Origin: Planctomonas deserti
GTDB taxonomy: Bacteria > Actinomycetota > Actinomycetes > Actinomycetales > Microbacteriaceae
Direction: 5' to 3'
Assembly (NCBI RefSeq): GCF_003067705.1
Contig: NZ_QANL01000005.1
Location: 124,001-188,000 of the forward strand
DNA length: 64,000 nucleotides
The notes below the pieces were generated by a model, which worked only from the letters and a program-made list of their open reading frames with translations, had not been told where the DNA came from and did no database searches. Below, in pieces: positions 17,696 to 26,349 of this stretch (within the stretch, counting starts at the first letter, position 1; each line of letters begins with the position of its first letter). The translations under genes were made by a program, and so were the position numbers.

Positions 17696-17737
17696 CCGCC
17701 TCGGTCGTGCTGTGCGCCGCCTCGGTCGTGCTGTGCG
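17696..17737. repeat. Perfect 21-bp tandem duplication
   Basis: Two adjacent identical units (beginning CCGCCTCGGTCG, ending GTGCTGTGCG) lie 44 bp upstream of the MFS start, in its probable promoter region. The rest of the 17653-17999 gap holds only the 75-bp palindromic repeat and GC-rich sequence. Confidence 0.9.
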
Positions 17738-17812
17738 GGCGCGCCCGCGGGTACGGGTGCGCCCCACGTCCGCGTTGACCCTAGCCGTGCCGCCGCCGTG
17801 TCCGCCAGGTGC

Positions 17813-17887
17813 CGAATTCAGGCTCAGCTGCGACACGCCGCATCCGGAGCCCTCGAAACGCGGCGTGTCGCAGCACAGCCTGAATCG
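17813..17887. repeat. 75-bp dispersed palindromic repeat, copy A
   Basis: The outer ends are CGAATTCAGG and CCTGAATCG. The inner inverted arms CTGCGACACGCCGC and GCGGCGTGTCGCAG surround a variable loop. The element has the same length as copies B (18357) and C (37604). It lies between divergently transcribed genes, so here it cannot simply be a terminator. Confidence 0.93.
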
Positions 17888-17999
17888 TGAACGTCGCCGG
17901 GGCCGGGGCTGGGGCCGGGGCCGGGGCCGCGGCCGGGCGGAGAGCAGGGGGGCGGAGGAGGAGGAGGAGGGGTCCGGCGCGCTGCGGTACGGTGTCCGC

Positions 18000-18308
18000 G
18001 TGAACGCTCCCCTCGTGTACGAGTTCCGCGCGCCGCTGTGGCCGTGGGAGTCGCGGCGCGACCTGTGGACCTTCGTCACGCTGCCGGAGGACGCGTCCGA
18101 CGAGATCGCCGCGCTGACCGACGGCTCGGCCCGCGGGTTCGGTGCCGTGCGCGTCGAGGCGCGGATCGGCGAGGTCCGGTGGCAGACGTCGATCTTCCCG
18201 CAGCACACCGGAGGGTCCTACGTGCTCCCGGTCAAGCGGTCGGTGCGGGCCGCCAACGACCTCGAGGTCGGCGACGAGGTCTCGGTGCGGCTCGAGGTCC
18301 CGCGCTGA
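18000..18308 (+). CDS. DUF1905 domain protein (102 aa)
   Basis: The whole protein is one DUF1905-type beta-barrel domain: YEFRAPLWPWESRRDLWTFVTLP, GFGAVRVEARIGEVRWQTSIFP, SYVLPVKRSVRAANDLEVGD. The function is unknown. The GTG at 18000 matches the family N-terminus; upstream sequence in frame overlaps the palindromic repeat and is not family-like. It is flanked by copies A and B of the 75-bp repeat. Confidence 0.88.
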   Translation: MNAPLVYEFRAPLWPWESRRDLWTFVTLPEDASDEIAALTDGSARGFGAVRVEARIGEVRWQTSIFPQHTGGSYVLPVKRSVRAANDLEVGDEVSVRLEVPR

Positions 18309-18356
18309 CGCGCGTCCCGCACGCGCACCGCCCGCACCGCACATCGGTCCCTGTTC

Positions 18357-18431
18357 CGAATTCAGGCTGTGCTGCGACACGCCGCGTTCGGCATGCCCGA
18401 AACACGGCGTGTCGCAGCTGAACCTGAATTG
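18357..18431. repeat. 75-bp dispersed palindromic repeat, copy B
   Basis: This copy has the same length and architecture as copy A and shares its first ~30 bp with copy C (37604). It lies between the convergent ends of the DUF1905 and DEAD-box genes, where it could also act as a hairpin terminator, though no T-run follows. Confidence 0.93.
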
Positions 18432-18502
18432 TGGAACGGGCGGTCGCTGAACCCGAGTCGCTACCCCGGTGCCGGTCCCCCGGCGCTCCGACCCTCGCGG
18501 CC

Positions 18503-20275
18503 CTAGCGGGCGCGGGGCTTGCGCGGCGGGCGGTCGTCGCCGCCCTCGCGCCTGCGGGCCGCGCCCGGACCACCGCGGTCGGGGCGCAGCTCGATGAGCT
18601 TGCCGCTGATCCGGGTGTCGCTGAGCCGCTGCAGCACGTCGTCCGGCAGGTTGGCGGGCAGCTCCACGAGCGAGAAGTCGGGCCGGATGTCGATGGCGCC
18701 GAAGTCGCCGCGGCTGAACCCGCCCTCGTTCGCGAGGGCGCCCACGATCTGGCGGGGCTCCACGCGGTGCCGCTTGCCGACGGCGATGCGGTAGGTCGCG
18801 AAGGACCCGCTCGAGCGGCGCTCGCGGCGCTCCGGCCGGTCGCCCCGATCCCCGCGGTCGCCGTCGTCGCGCGCGCCGCGGTCGTCGCGATCGAAGCGCT
18901 GCCTGCGGTCGTCCTCGGGGGAGAGCAGCAGGGGCTCGTCCCCCTGGGCCACGACCGCCAGCGCGGCGGCGACGTCGGCCTCGGGCACGTCGTGGTGCTC
19001 CACGTAGTGGCCGATGATGTCGCGGAAGCGGGCGATCCGCTCGCTCTGGGCGAGGGCGGCGCTGATGGCGTCGTCGAAGCGGGTGAGGCGGGTCGCGTTC
19101 ACGTCCTCCGCGGTCGGCAGCTGCATCTGCATGAGCGGCTGACGGGTCGCGCGCTCGATCGAGGTGAGCATGCGGCGCTCGCGCGGGGTGACGAAGCTGA
19201 TCGCGTCGCCCGAGCGGCCCGCGCGGCCGGTGCGGCCGATGCGGTGCACGTAGGACTCGGTGTCGATGGGCAGGTCGAAGTTCACCACGTGCGTGATCCG
19301 CTCGACGTCGAGACCGCGGGCGGCCACGTCGGTGGCGACCAGGATGTCGAGCTTGCCCGACTTCAGCTGGTTCACCGTGCGCTCGCGCTGCGCCTGAGCG
19401 ACGTCACCGCTGATGGCCGCGGCGGAGTACCCCCGTGCGCGTAGCTTCTCGGCGAGCGTCTCCGTCTCGTTCTTGGTGCGGACGAACACGATCATCGCCT
19501 CGAAGTTCTCGACCTCGAGGATGCGGGTGAGCGCGTCGACCTTCTGCGGGTACGACACCATGAGGTAGCGCTGGGTCGTGTTCGCCGACGTCGTGGTCTT
19601 GTTCTTGACCGTGATCTCTTCGGGGTCGTTCAGGTACTGCGCGGAGATCCGGCGGATAGAGGAGGGCATGGTGGCGGAGAACAGGGCGACCTGCTTCTCC
19701 TTGGGGGTGTCGGCGAGGATCGTCTCGACGTCCTCGGCGAAGCCCATCTTCAGCATCTCGTCGGCCTCGTCGAGCACGAGGTACTTGAGCTGGGTGAGGT
19801 CGAGCGTGCCCTTCTCGAGGTGGTCCATGATGCGGCCGGGCGTGCCGACCACGATGTGCACGCCGCGGCGCAGGGCCGAGAGTTGCACGCCGTACGCCTG
19901 GCCGCCGTAGACGGGCAGCACGTGTACGCCGCGCAGGTGCGCCGCGTACGACTCGAAGGCCTCGCACACCTGCAGCGCGAGCTCGCGGGTGGGGGCGAGC
20001 ACGAGGGCCTGCGGGGTCTTCTGGGTCACGTCGAGGCGGGACAGGATGGGCAGCGCGAACGCCGCGGTCTTGCCCGTTCCGGTCTGCGCGAGTCCGACGA
20101 CGTCACGGCCGGAGAGGAGGAGGGGGATGGTCGCGCTCTGGATGGCGGACGGCGTCTCGTAGCCGACGTCCTTCAGGGCCTTGAGCACCCGGTCGTCGAG
20201 TCCGAGGTCGGAGAAGGTCTGCTCCGCCCCTTCGGATTCTGCGGTGTCGTGCTCGGAAGTATCAGGTGAAGCCAT
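18503..20275 (-). CDS. DEAD-box ATP-dependent RNA helicase, DeaD/CsdA-like (590 aa)
   Basis: The product unwinds RNA duplexes, probably in cold adaptation or ribosome assembly. The order is Q-motif (TFSDLGLDDRVLKALKDVGY), motif I AQTGTGKT, Ia PTRELALQV, II DEAD, III SAT, then the second RecA domain with ARGLDVERI and VI HRIGRTGRAG. A charged Arg/Asp linker leads to a C-terminal DbpA-type RNA-binding domain (FATYRIAVGKRHRVEPRQIV to the end) and a basic tail. This architecture and length fit actinobacterial DeaD. Confidence 0.95.
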   Translation of the reverse strand: MASPDTSEHDTAESEGAEQTFSDLGLDDRVLKALKDVGYETPSAIQSATIPLLLSGRDVVGLAQTGTGKTAAFALPILSRLDVTQKTPQALVLAPTRELALQVCEAFESYAAHLRGVHVLPVYGGQAYGVQLSALRRGVHIVVGTPGRIMDHLEKGTLDLTQLKYLVLDEADEMLKMGFAEDVETILADTPKEKQVALFSATMPSSIRRISAQYLNDPEEITVKNKTTTSANTTQRYLMVSYPQKVDALTRILEVENFEAMIVFVRTKNETETLAEKLRARGYSAAAISGDVAQAQRERTVNQLKSGKLDILVATDVAARGLDVERITHVVNFDLPIDTESYVHRIGRTGRAGRSGDAISFVTPRERRMLTSIERATRQPLMQMQLPTAEDVNATRLTRFDDAISAALAQSERIARFRDIIGHYVEHHDVPEADVAAALAVVAQGDEPLLLSPEDDRRQRFDRDDRGARDDGDRGDRGDRPERRERRSSGSFATYRIAVGKRHRVEPRQIVGALANEGGFSRGDFGAIDIRPDFSLVELPANLPDDVLQRLSDTRISGKLIELRPDRGGPGAARRREGGDDRPPRKPRAR

Positions 20276-20341
20276 GTTCCCAAGGTACCGGTCGCCACAC
20301 CGGTACCGGTGCCCTTATCTCCCGAGAGCACCGCGATCCGG

Positions 20342-21913
20342 TCAGGCGCCGGCGATCCTGCGGACCCGCTCCGGGGCGATGACCTCCACTTCGGCGACGA
20401 TGGCATCGATCAGGGACTGCCCGCGCCGGAACTCCGACGGTGGGGTGTTGAAGCGGCGCCCGTCGTCGGAGGCCAGAACGAGAAGCGTGGGGGACACCAC
20501 GGCGACGGCGGTCCGCGAAAGGTCGATCGACCAGGCCAAGCGCCCGGATCGCACCAGCAGCATTCCGTCGACGACGGCTGCCCGGTCACCTATGGACGCG
20601 GGTCGGAAGCGCCCTCGCCACACCGTCGCCCTTCGAGCGAGCCGGGCGAACTCCCTCGGCGTCAGCGTTTCGAGCGGAGCCCTGTCGTCGATCGGCAGAC
20701 CGAGGTCGGCGGAGAACGACGCTGCGTCATCGATGTCGGCGTTCTCGTCGAACAGCAGCACTAGCGAGTCGAGCGACGCCGACCAGGCTTCGCGCAGAGC
20801 CTCCGCGGGGATGACGGACGAGGTGCGCAGCTCTTCCTGCGCGTCCTCGACGGGGTAGGCGAGAAGGAGCGCAGCCACCGTGTTCGCCGCCTGCATGGCG
20901 GCCACCGCGCCACGGTCCACCATCGTGAGCGCGGCAGCCGACGTCACCCGTGCCCGGGACAACTCCGAGAATCCCTCCCGGGCGATGCGCCGAGCGAGTG
21001 TGACGGCCTCCACCGCGGCTTCCCGTGCCGCGGCCGGTCCTGCACCGATCTCGATCACGAGCTCGGAGGTCGCCGCGTCCAGACGGTTCCCCGAGACCTC
21101 CACTACGTAGCAGAGACCGCGGTCGTGTCGCAGAGCGACGAAGAACTCGTGCGACAGCGCGGACCGGAGAGCGGCCTCCATCACCGCGGGCACCGTGACC
21201 GACAGAACCACACCGCCGAGCGGAGTGGGCGCGGCAACCGGTGAGGACAGCGTGGCCAGGGCGTGACTGGCACGTGCCCGGGGGGCCTCACCCACCGGCA
21301 ACAGGAGTCCGGGGTCCGTATCGACGGGCCACGGACCGGACAGGACGATCGCGGCGTTGTCCGCGGTGAACCACCGCCGGACCCACGCGATCACCTCGGC
21401 GCGGCTGACACTTGCGAGAGCGGGGGTTCCGGCACCGACGAGACCAACACCGCCGAGACCGAAACGGAGCGTCGACGCCGACGGCACGCTCTCGTTGAAG
21501 CGGACGGAATCCTCGGACTCGATGATCGACAACTCCAGGGCGACCTGCCGGTCGTCGAGTTCGTCGATCCGTCGAATGGCCTCGGCGAGGCGGCTCAGGA
21601 AATCGACGCCGCCCTCCTGATCCGCCCACGCGGAGAACGTCACGGTGGTGACGTCGGTCGTTCCGTCCTTCAGGAGGGCATCGGCACCGGCGAGCCGGAT
21701 AAGGAGGTGTTCGGCGAGGTGGGTGATGCCGGCGAGGTACGGCGGCTCGTCTCGGTGACCCACGCCGAAAACCAGGGACACCTCGCTGACATCCGATCCG
21801 GGGGAGAAGACGACGGGGACTGTAGCGAGTCCGGGAGTGGCGACGCTCTGCACGGGGTCAGCATGCCAGCGGCGCTCTGCGCCGTCTCGTCCCCAGTTGT
21901 GGGCAAGGAGCAC
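20342..21913 (-). CDS. M16 (insulinase/pitrilysin)-like metallopeptidase (523 aa)
   Basis: The inverted zinc motif HxxEH is present as H65-L-A-E-H69 (GITHLAEHLLIR). A downstream acidic cluster (LELSIIESEDS) is at the right place for the third ligand. The central part has the M16 inactive-lobe elements SHEFFVALRHDRGLCYVVEV. The C-terminal 150 residues are less typical. The start is uncertain: GTG 21913 is given, but GTG 21852 (VQSVATPG) would begin closer to the conserved core. It lies 28 bp downstream of the flavoprotein gene, so they are probably co-transcribed. Confidence 0.78.
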   Translation of the reverse strand: MLLAHNWGRDGAERRWHADPVQSVATPGLATVPVVFSPGSDVSEVSLVFGVGHRDEPPYLAGITHLAEHLLIRLAGADALLKDGTTDVTTVTFSAWADQEGGVDFLSRLAEAIRRIDELDDRQVALELSIIESEDSVRFNESVPSASTLRFGLGGVGLVGAGTPALASVSRAEVIAWVRRWFTADNAAIVLSGPWPVDTDPGLLLPVGEAPRARASHALATLSSPVAAPTPLGGVVLSVTVPAVMEAALRSALSHEFFVALRHDRGLCYVVEVSGNRLDAATSELVIEIGAGPAAAREAAVEAVTLARRIAREGFSELSRARVTSAAALTMVDRGAVAAMQAANTVAALLLAYPVEDAQEELRTSSVIPAEALREAWSASLDSLVLLFDENADIDDAASFSADLGLPIDDRAPLETLTPREFARLARRATVWRGRFRPASIGDRAAVVDGMLLVRSGRLAWSIDLSRTAVAVVSPTLLVLASDDGRRFNTPPSEFRRGQSLIDAIVAEVEVIAPERVRRIAGA

Positions 21914-21941
21914 CCGGGCGGCGTCCCGGCGTCCCCTCGCG

Positions 21942-23354
21942 CTACTGGAGCTCCGCCTCCCGGGAGTGCTCCGCGAGCAGGGCGCGTGCGGCCAGGCCGA
22001 TCACCGCGCTGTAGGTGGGATAGGCGAACCGCACGTTCGCGAGCGTCGCCACATCCACCCCGGCGGCCATCGCCGTCGTGACGGACTGGATGACCTCCAC
22101 CGCGTTCTCGCCCACGCCATGGGCACCCAGGATCAGCTCGCGGCGGCGGTCCGCGATGAGCTTGAGGAAGCCCCGCTGCCGGTCGTCGATGACGGCGCGG
22201 TCGAGGCCGTCGTAGGGCACCGTCGCAACGACGCAGAGCTCGTCCCGCTCGCGCGCCTGCTCCTCGGTGAGGCCGACGCCGGCGTAGTCCGGGTCGGTGA
22301 ATCCGCCGGCGGGCAGGAGGTGGTGCGGCGTGCGGCGGTTCGCGCCGAGCACGGCGTTCTCGGCCGCCGCCTCGCCCTCGAACTGGGCGGCCTGCACCAG
22401 CATGTCGCGGCCGTTGGCGTCGCCGACCGCAAAGATGTGCGGCACGACCGTGCGGAAGTACTGGTCGGCGGGGATGGCGGAGCGCTTCACCTCGACGCCC
22501 GCGTGCTCCAGGCCGAGGTCCTCCACGTCCGCGGGCCACCCCGTCGCCATGATGACGGCGTCCACGTCGGCGGACTCCCGGTCGCCGCCGTCCCGCCAGC
22601 TCAGCGCGATCGAGCCGTCCGCGTTCCGCTCCAGCGCCTCGACCGTCTCGATGCCGGTGTGCACGCGGATGCCCTGGTCGCCGAACGCGGTCGCCACGAG
22701 CTCCGAGATCGAGGCGTCGGAGGCCATGAGCACGCGGGGCGCCACGTCGAGCAGCGTCACCTCGGAGCCGAACGAGCTGAACACGGTCACGAGCTGCGCT
22801 CCCGTGTTCCCGGCGCCGATCACCGCGACCCGGCGGGGCAGCTCGGGAAGGGACAGCACGTCCTCCGGCACCGTCGCGAGCTCGGCGCCCGGAATCGGCA
22901 GGCGACGGGAGTGACCGCCGACGCACACGATGATCGACTCCGCGGTGACGCGGCGGCCGCTGTCGAGCACGAGCGTGCGGTCGTCCTCGAAGCGGGCCCG
23001 ACCCTCCTGCACAAGGGCGACGCCCGCCGCCTCGAAGCGCTCGGCCTCCCGCTTGATCGACCGCACGGCGTCCACCCGCTCGCCTACGCGGCGCACCATG
23101 GCGGACCAATCGATCTCCGGCGCGCCGACGGTGACGCCGTAGTCGTCCGCCGCGCGGGTCTCCCGGATGAGCCGAGCCGTCTTCGCGAGCACGCGTGTGG
23201 GCACGCACCCGGTGTTCACGCAGGTGCCCCCAACGCGGCCGGCCTCGAGCACCACGACGGATGCGCCGAGTTCCGCCGCGCGGAGGGCCGCCGCGGTGCC
23301 CGCGGGGCCGGCGCCGATCACGGCGACGTCGTAGTGGTCCGGGCGAGTGGGCAT
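21942..23354 (-). CDS. FAD/NAD(P)-dependent pyridine nucleotide-disulfide oxidoreductase (470 aa)
   Basis: The FAD-binding GAGPAGTAAALRAAELG lies at the N-terminus, with the redox-active disulfide GGTCVNTGCVPTR, a second Rossmann motif VIGAGNTGAQLVTVFSSFG, an ATG motif and FAD loop FAVGDANGRD, and a C-terminal dimerisation domain. Length and disulfide spacing fit the dihydrolipoamide/mercuric-reductase family. The exact substrate cannot be told, as no Hg-binding CC pair is present. The start has a good AGGAGG ribosome site. Confidence 0.9.
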   Translation of the reverse strand: MPTRPDHYDVAVIGAGPAGTAAALRAAELGASVVVLEAGRVGGTCVNTGCVPTRVLAKTARLIRETRAADDYGVTVGAPEIDWSAMVRRVGERVDAVRSIKREAERFEAAGVALVQEGRARFEDDRTLVLDSGRRVTAESIIVCVGGHSRRLPIPGAELATVPEDVLSLPELPRRVAVIGAGNTGAQLVTVFSSFGSEVTLLDVAPRVLMASDASISELVATAFGDQGIRVHTGIETVEALERNADGSIALSWRDGGDRESADVDAVIMATGWPADVEDLGLEHAGVEVKRSAIPADQYFRTVVPHIFAVGDANGRDMLVQAAQFEGEAAAENAVLGANRRTPHHLLPAGGFTDPDYAGVGLTEEQARERDELCVVATVPYDGLDRAVIDDRQRGFLKLIADRRRELILGAHGVGENAVEVIQSVTTAMAAGVDVATLANVRFAYPTYSAVIGLAARALLAEHSREAELQ

Positions 23355-23491
23355 GGCGTCCTCCTGGTCGTCGCGTCGATCGCGTCACCCTCAGCTTGGC
23401 CGTGCTTCTTGTGAGGTGCCGAGGAGCGCCCCGACGGCGGGATGAGGCGGGCCTCTTGTGCCCGCCGCCCCGCGGCGGTAGCGTGCCGGAA

Positions 23492-23509
23492 TATAAGCAG
23501 CAACTTATA
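23492..23509. promoter_or_regulatory. ArsR-type inverted-repeat operator
   Basis: Arms TATAAG and CTTATA are perfect inverted repeats separated by CAGCAA. They end just before the ribosome site AAAAGGAG of the SRPBCC gene. Sites of this form are usual upstream of SRPBCC-ArsR pairs, so autorepression by the ArsR gene two reading frames downstream is inferred. Confidence 0.65.
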
Positions 23510-23521
23510 AAAGGAGTGCAC

Positions 23522-24232
23522 ATGACCGACACCACGAACACCGAGGCCGCCCTGATCGGGCGCGAGGTGCGTACCGGATCACGGGACGGACGATCGACGA
23601 AGATCGCCGTCGCGCGCCGCACGTACCCCGCCGACCGGCAGGACCTGTGGGACGCTCTGACGAACCCCGAGCGCATCCCGCGCTGGTTCCTCCCCGTCGA
23701 GGGCGACCTCCGGGTGGGCGGGCGCTACCAGCTGATCGGCAACGCCGGTGGCGTCGTCGAGCGGTGCGACCGCCCGAGCTCCTTCGCGGCGACGTGGGAG
23801 ATGGGCGACATGGTGTCGTGGCTCGAGGTGACGCTGACGCCGGCTGATGAGGGCACCACCCTCGAGCTCGTGCACGAGGCGTTCGTCGATCCCGACCTGT
23901 GGGGGCAGTTCGGCCCGTCGGCGGTGGGCATCGGCTGGGACCTCGGTCTGCTGGGCCTCGGGATGCATCTGGCCAGCGGCGAGTCCGTCGACCCCGACCT
24001 CGCGGCCAACTTCCTCACCTGGCCCGAGGGCATCGCGTTTGCGCGGGCGTCCGCCTCGGGCTGGGCGGACGCGGCCGCCGCGGACGGCGACGACCCCCTA
24101 CAGGCCCGGGAGGCGGCGGAGCGCACCGTCGCCGCCTACACCGCCGTACCGGAGACCGAGAGCGAGCCAGAGTCCCAGCCCGAGTCCGTATCCGAGCCGC
24201 AGTCCCGGCACGACGACGCGGCCGGGAGCTAG
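23522..24232 (+). CDS. SRPBCC / AHSA1-like protein (236 aa)
   Basis: The product is an START-like fold protein. The AHSA1 signature is ARRTYPADRQDLWDALTNPERIPRWFLPVEGDLRVGGRYQL, then a beta-strand ending in SWLEVTLTPADEGTTLELVHEAF. After residue ~210 it has a Glu/Pro/Ser-rich tail (ETESEPESQPESVSEPQS). The ATG is preceded by AAAAGGAG at 7 nt. Its stop overlaps the GTG of the ArsR gene (TAGTG), so the pair is coupled. Ligand unknown. Confidence 0.9.
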   Translation: MTDTTNTEAALIGREVRTGSRDGRSTKIAVARRTYPADRQDLWDALTNPERIPRWFLPVEGDLRVGGRYQLIGNAGGVVERCDRPSSFAATWEMGDMVSWLEVTLTPADEGTTLELVHEAFVDPDLWGQFGPSAVGIGWDLGLLGLGMHLASGESVDPDLAANFLTWPEGIAFARASASGWADAAAADGDDPLQAREAAERTVAAYTAVPETESEPESQPESVSEPQSRHDDAAGS

Positions 24233-24651
24233 TGGACGGCGTCTTCGAGGCCCTCGGCGACCCGGTGCGCCGGCAGATCCTCGAGGCGCTCGCCGACGGG
24301 GAGCAGCCCGCCGGGCGGGTGCTCGACGCCGTCCGGTCACGCGCGCCCATCTCGCAGCCCGCCGTCTCGCAGCACCTCCGGGTGCTGCGAGAGGCGGGCC
24401 TCGTGCGGGTGCGCGCGGAGGGGACGCGGCGCCTCTACGCGGTGGACCCGGAGGGCCTGGCCGCGGCCAGGACGTGGCTCGGGCGCTTCGTGGACCCGCT
24501 CGCCCCGTTCGCTCAGCCGCTGGACGCGCTGGAGACCGAGCTCGCGCGCGGCCGCCGGGCGCGCCGCGCCGAGCCGGGCACAAATGCTGCCGAGGCCGGC
24601 GCCGTCGACCGGGGGATGCGCTCAGGCGAGCGAGGAGACCGCCTCGCGTGA
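24232..24651 (+). CDS. ArsR/SmtB-family transcriptional regulator (139 aa)
   Basis: A winged helix-turn-helix spans residues ~1-90 (VFEALGDPVRRQILEALADG, SQPAVSQHLRVLREAGLVRVRAEGTRRLYAVDPEGL). No metal-binding Cys is seen in the recognition region, so it is probably a non-metal ArsR of the SRPBCC-linked type. It starts at a GTG overlapping the preceding stop by one base. Its 3' end overlaps the convergent acyltransferase-like gene by 30 bp. Confidence 0.92.
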   Translation: MDGVFEALGDPVRRQILEALADGEQPAGRVLDAVRSRAPISQPAVSQHLRVLREAGLVRVRAEGTRRLYAVDPEGLAAARTWLGRFVDPLAPFAQPLDALETELARGRRARRAEPGTNAAEAGAVDRGMRSGERGDRLA

Positions 24652-25500
24652 CGGCGCCGCGGTCCCTGCGGGGAGGTCGAGGTAGCCCCAGGCGAGCTGC
24701 CAGGTCTCACCTCGGTCAGCCCGCTCGAGCACCGCGCGCTGCAGCGACGTCTCGCGGGGCAGCTCCGGCACCCGGCTGAGGTCGCGCGTGCGGAAGACGA
24801 AGTAGAGCGCCTCGGCCGGCGCGTCCTTCGTGACGCCGAGCGGCGTGAAGCGACGGATGAAGGAGCCGACGTTGGTCTCGGCGGGCATCCGCTCGACCAG
24901 GTAGGGATCGAGCATCCAGGAGTCGCAGGTCGCCACGGTGACCGGCTTGTCGGGAAAGTGCTCGGCGAAGAAGCCGGATGCGAGGGAGAGGCTCTCGTCG
25001 ACGAGGTCCGGTCGCAGCGGACCGGACTCGGGGATGTGCAGCGCGAGCACCCAGTCGCCCTCCTCGAACGCCCCGGCGTACGCGACCTTCGTGCGCTGCA
25101 GCGCGAACTGCAGCCGGCCGAGCGCGAAGATTCGCGCGGTGAGGTGGTGGGTAAGCCAGCGCCACGTCTGCAGGCCGAACTCGCCGGTGACACGGCGGCT
25201 GATCGCGACGTGCCTGCCGACGTCGGCGAGCGTGTCCCGGGTCACGTCCTCCGGGATCCCGCGGGCGCGGTGCCACTCGACCAGCGTGGGCGTGAACAGC
25301 AGGAAGGCGTGCAGCCAGGTGAGCTCGTCCTTCGTCGGCTCGTCCAGGGGCACCTCGTCGAAGGTGCCGAAGCTCCGCGCGAGGGCGTCGAGAACCTCGT
25401 TCACGGTGGTGCGATCGCGGTCGCCTCGCAGAAGGGCGAGGCAGTCGTCGCGGTCCTCCTCGGCGATGGCGAGGAGGGTCAGAAGCTCGTCGGTGTTCAC
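24622..25500 (-). CDS. GNAT_C-like acyltransferase-domain protein (292 aa)
   Basis: The sequence resembles actinobacterial acyltransferase-domain proteins with a GNAT-like C-terminal domain: RDTLADVGRHVAISRRVTGEFGLQTWRWLTHHLTARIFALGRLQF in the N-terminal half, then VLALHIPESGPL, DSWMLDPYLVERMP and EALYFVFRTRDL. The fit to that family is by recall. It lies 27 bp after the end of the inner-membrane permease gene on the same strand, so it may be the last gene of the sugar ABC operon, perhaps modifying an amino sugar; this is inference. Confidence 0.65.
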   Translation of the reverse strand: MNTDELLTLLAIAEEDRDDCLALLRGDRDRTTVNEVLDALARSFGTFDEVPLDEPTKDELTWLHAFLLFTPTLVEWHRARGIPEDVTRDTLADVGRHVAISRRVTGEFGLQTWRWLTHHLTARIFALGRLQFALQRTKVAYAGAFEEGDWVLALHIPESGPLRPDLVDESLSLASGFFAEHFPDKPVTVATCDSWMLDPYLVERMPAETNVGSFIRRFTPLGVTKDAPAEALYFVFRTRDLSRVPELPRETSLQRAVLERADRGETWQLAWGYLDLPAGTAAPSREAVSSLA

Positions 25501-25527
25501 GGGATCCTCTCGAGGGGGTGCACGGCG

Positions 25528-26349
25528 TCAGCGCGACGAGATGCCGTTGAGCATCCCGCTGATGAACTGACGCTGAAGGAAGAAGTAGAGCACCACGATG
25601 GGCAGGGCCACGATGATGCCCGCCGCCGCGAGCAGCGAGTAGTCGGTGAGGTGCTGGCCCTGGAAGAACGCGAGCCCGAGCGGCGCCGTCCGGAGCTCGT
25701 CGCGGGTGACCATGACGAGCGGCATCAGGAACTCGTTCCAGGTCCACATCGTCACGAGCAGGCACATCGTCATGATCGACGGCGCCGAGGGAGGCACGAC
25801 CACCTGCCACAGGGTCCGCAGGTCGGTGGCCCCGTCGATCCTGGCGGCCTCGATCACCTCGCCCGGGAACGAGAGGAACTGGTTGCGCATCCAGAAGATG
25901 CCGAACGCGAGCGACTGGGCGGTCTGCGGCAGGATCAGCGCCCAGTAGCTGTCGGTGACGTGCGCCGACCGCAGATTGAAGTAGAGCGGGATGATGAACG
26001 CCTCGGCCGGCAGGAGCAGCCCCGCCAGGAGCACGAAGAAGATGACCTTCGAGCCGAAGAATTTGAGCCGCGCGAAGGCGAACCCGGCGAGCACGCTGAG
26101 GACGGTCGACAGCACCACGACCGCGACGGTCACCAGGATGCTCGACAGCATGTAGCGGGAGAAGTGCCCGCGCTCCCACGCCTCCGCGAAGTTCTGCAGG
26201 GCGACGCTGTCCGGGATGACGAAGCCGGACCCGCTTCCGGAGGGGGTGACGGCCTGCAGGATCACGCCGAGGAGCGGCACGAGGGCGATCGCGGCGAACG
26301 CGGTGAGGACGATGTAGCTGAGCGTCTTCTCGCGAAGGGAGATTCTCAT
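25528..26349 (-). CDS. Carbohydrate ABC transporter permease, MalG type (273 aa)
   Basis: Six transmembrane helices are seen. The EAA loop that contacts the ATPase is EAARIDGATDLRTLWQVVVP. Length and the C-terminal placement of the EAA motif fit the MalG subfamily. The ATG overlaps the stop of the first permease by 4 bp. No ATPase gene is present in this operon, as usual for actinobacterial CUT1 systems that share an MsiK-type ATPase encoded elsewhere. Confidence 0.93.
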   Translation of the reverse strand: MRISLREKTLSYIVLTAFAAIALVPLLGVILQAVTPSGSGSGFVIPDSVALQNFAEAWERGHFSRYMLSSILVTVAVVVLSTVLSVLAGFAFARLKFFGSKVIFFVLLAGLLLPAEAFIIPLYFNLRSAHVTDSYWALILPQTAQSLAFGIFWMRNQFLSFPGEVIEAARIDGATDLRTLWQVVVPPSAPSIMTMCLLVTMWTWNEFLMPLVMVTRDELRTAPLGLAFFQGQHLTDYSLLAAAGIIVALPIVVLYFFLQRQFISGMLNGISSR

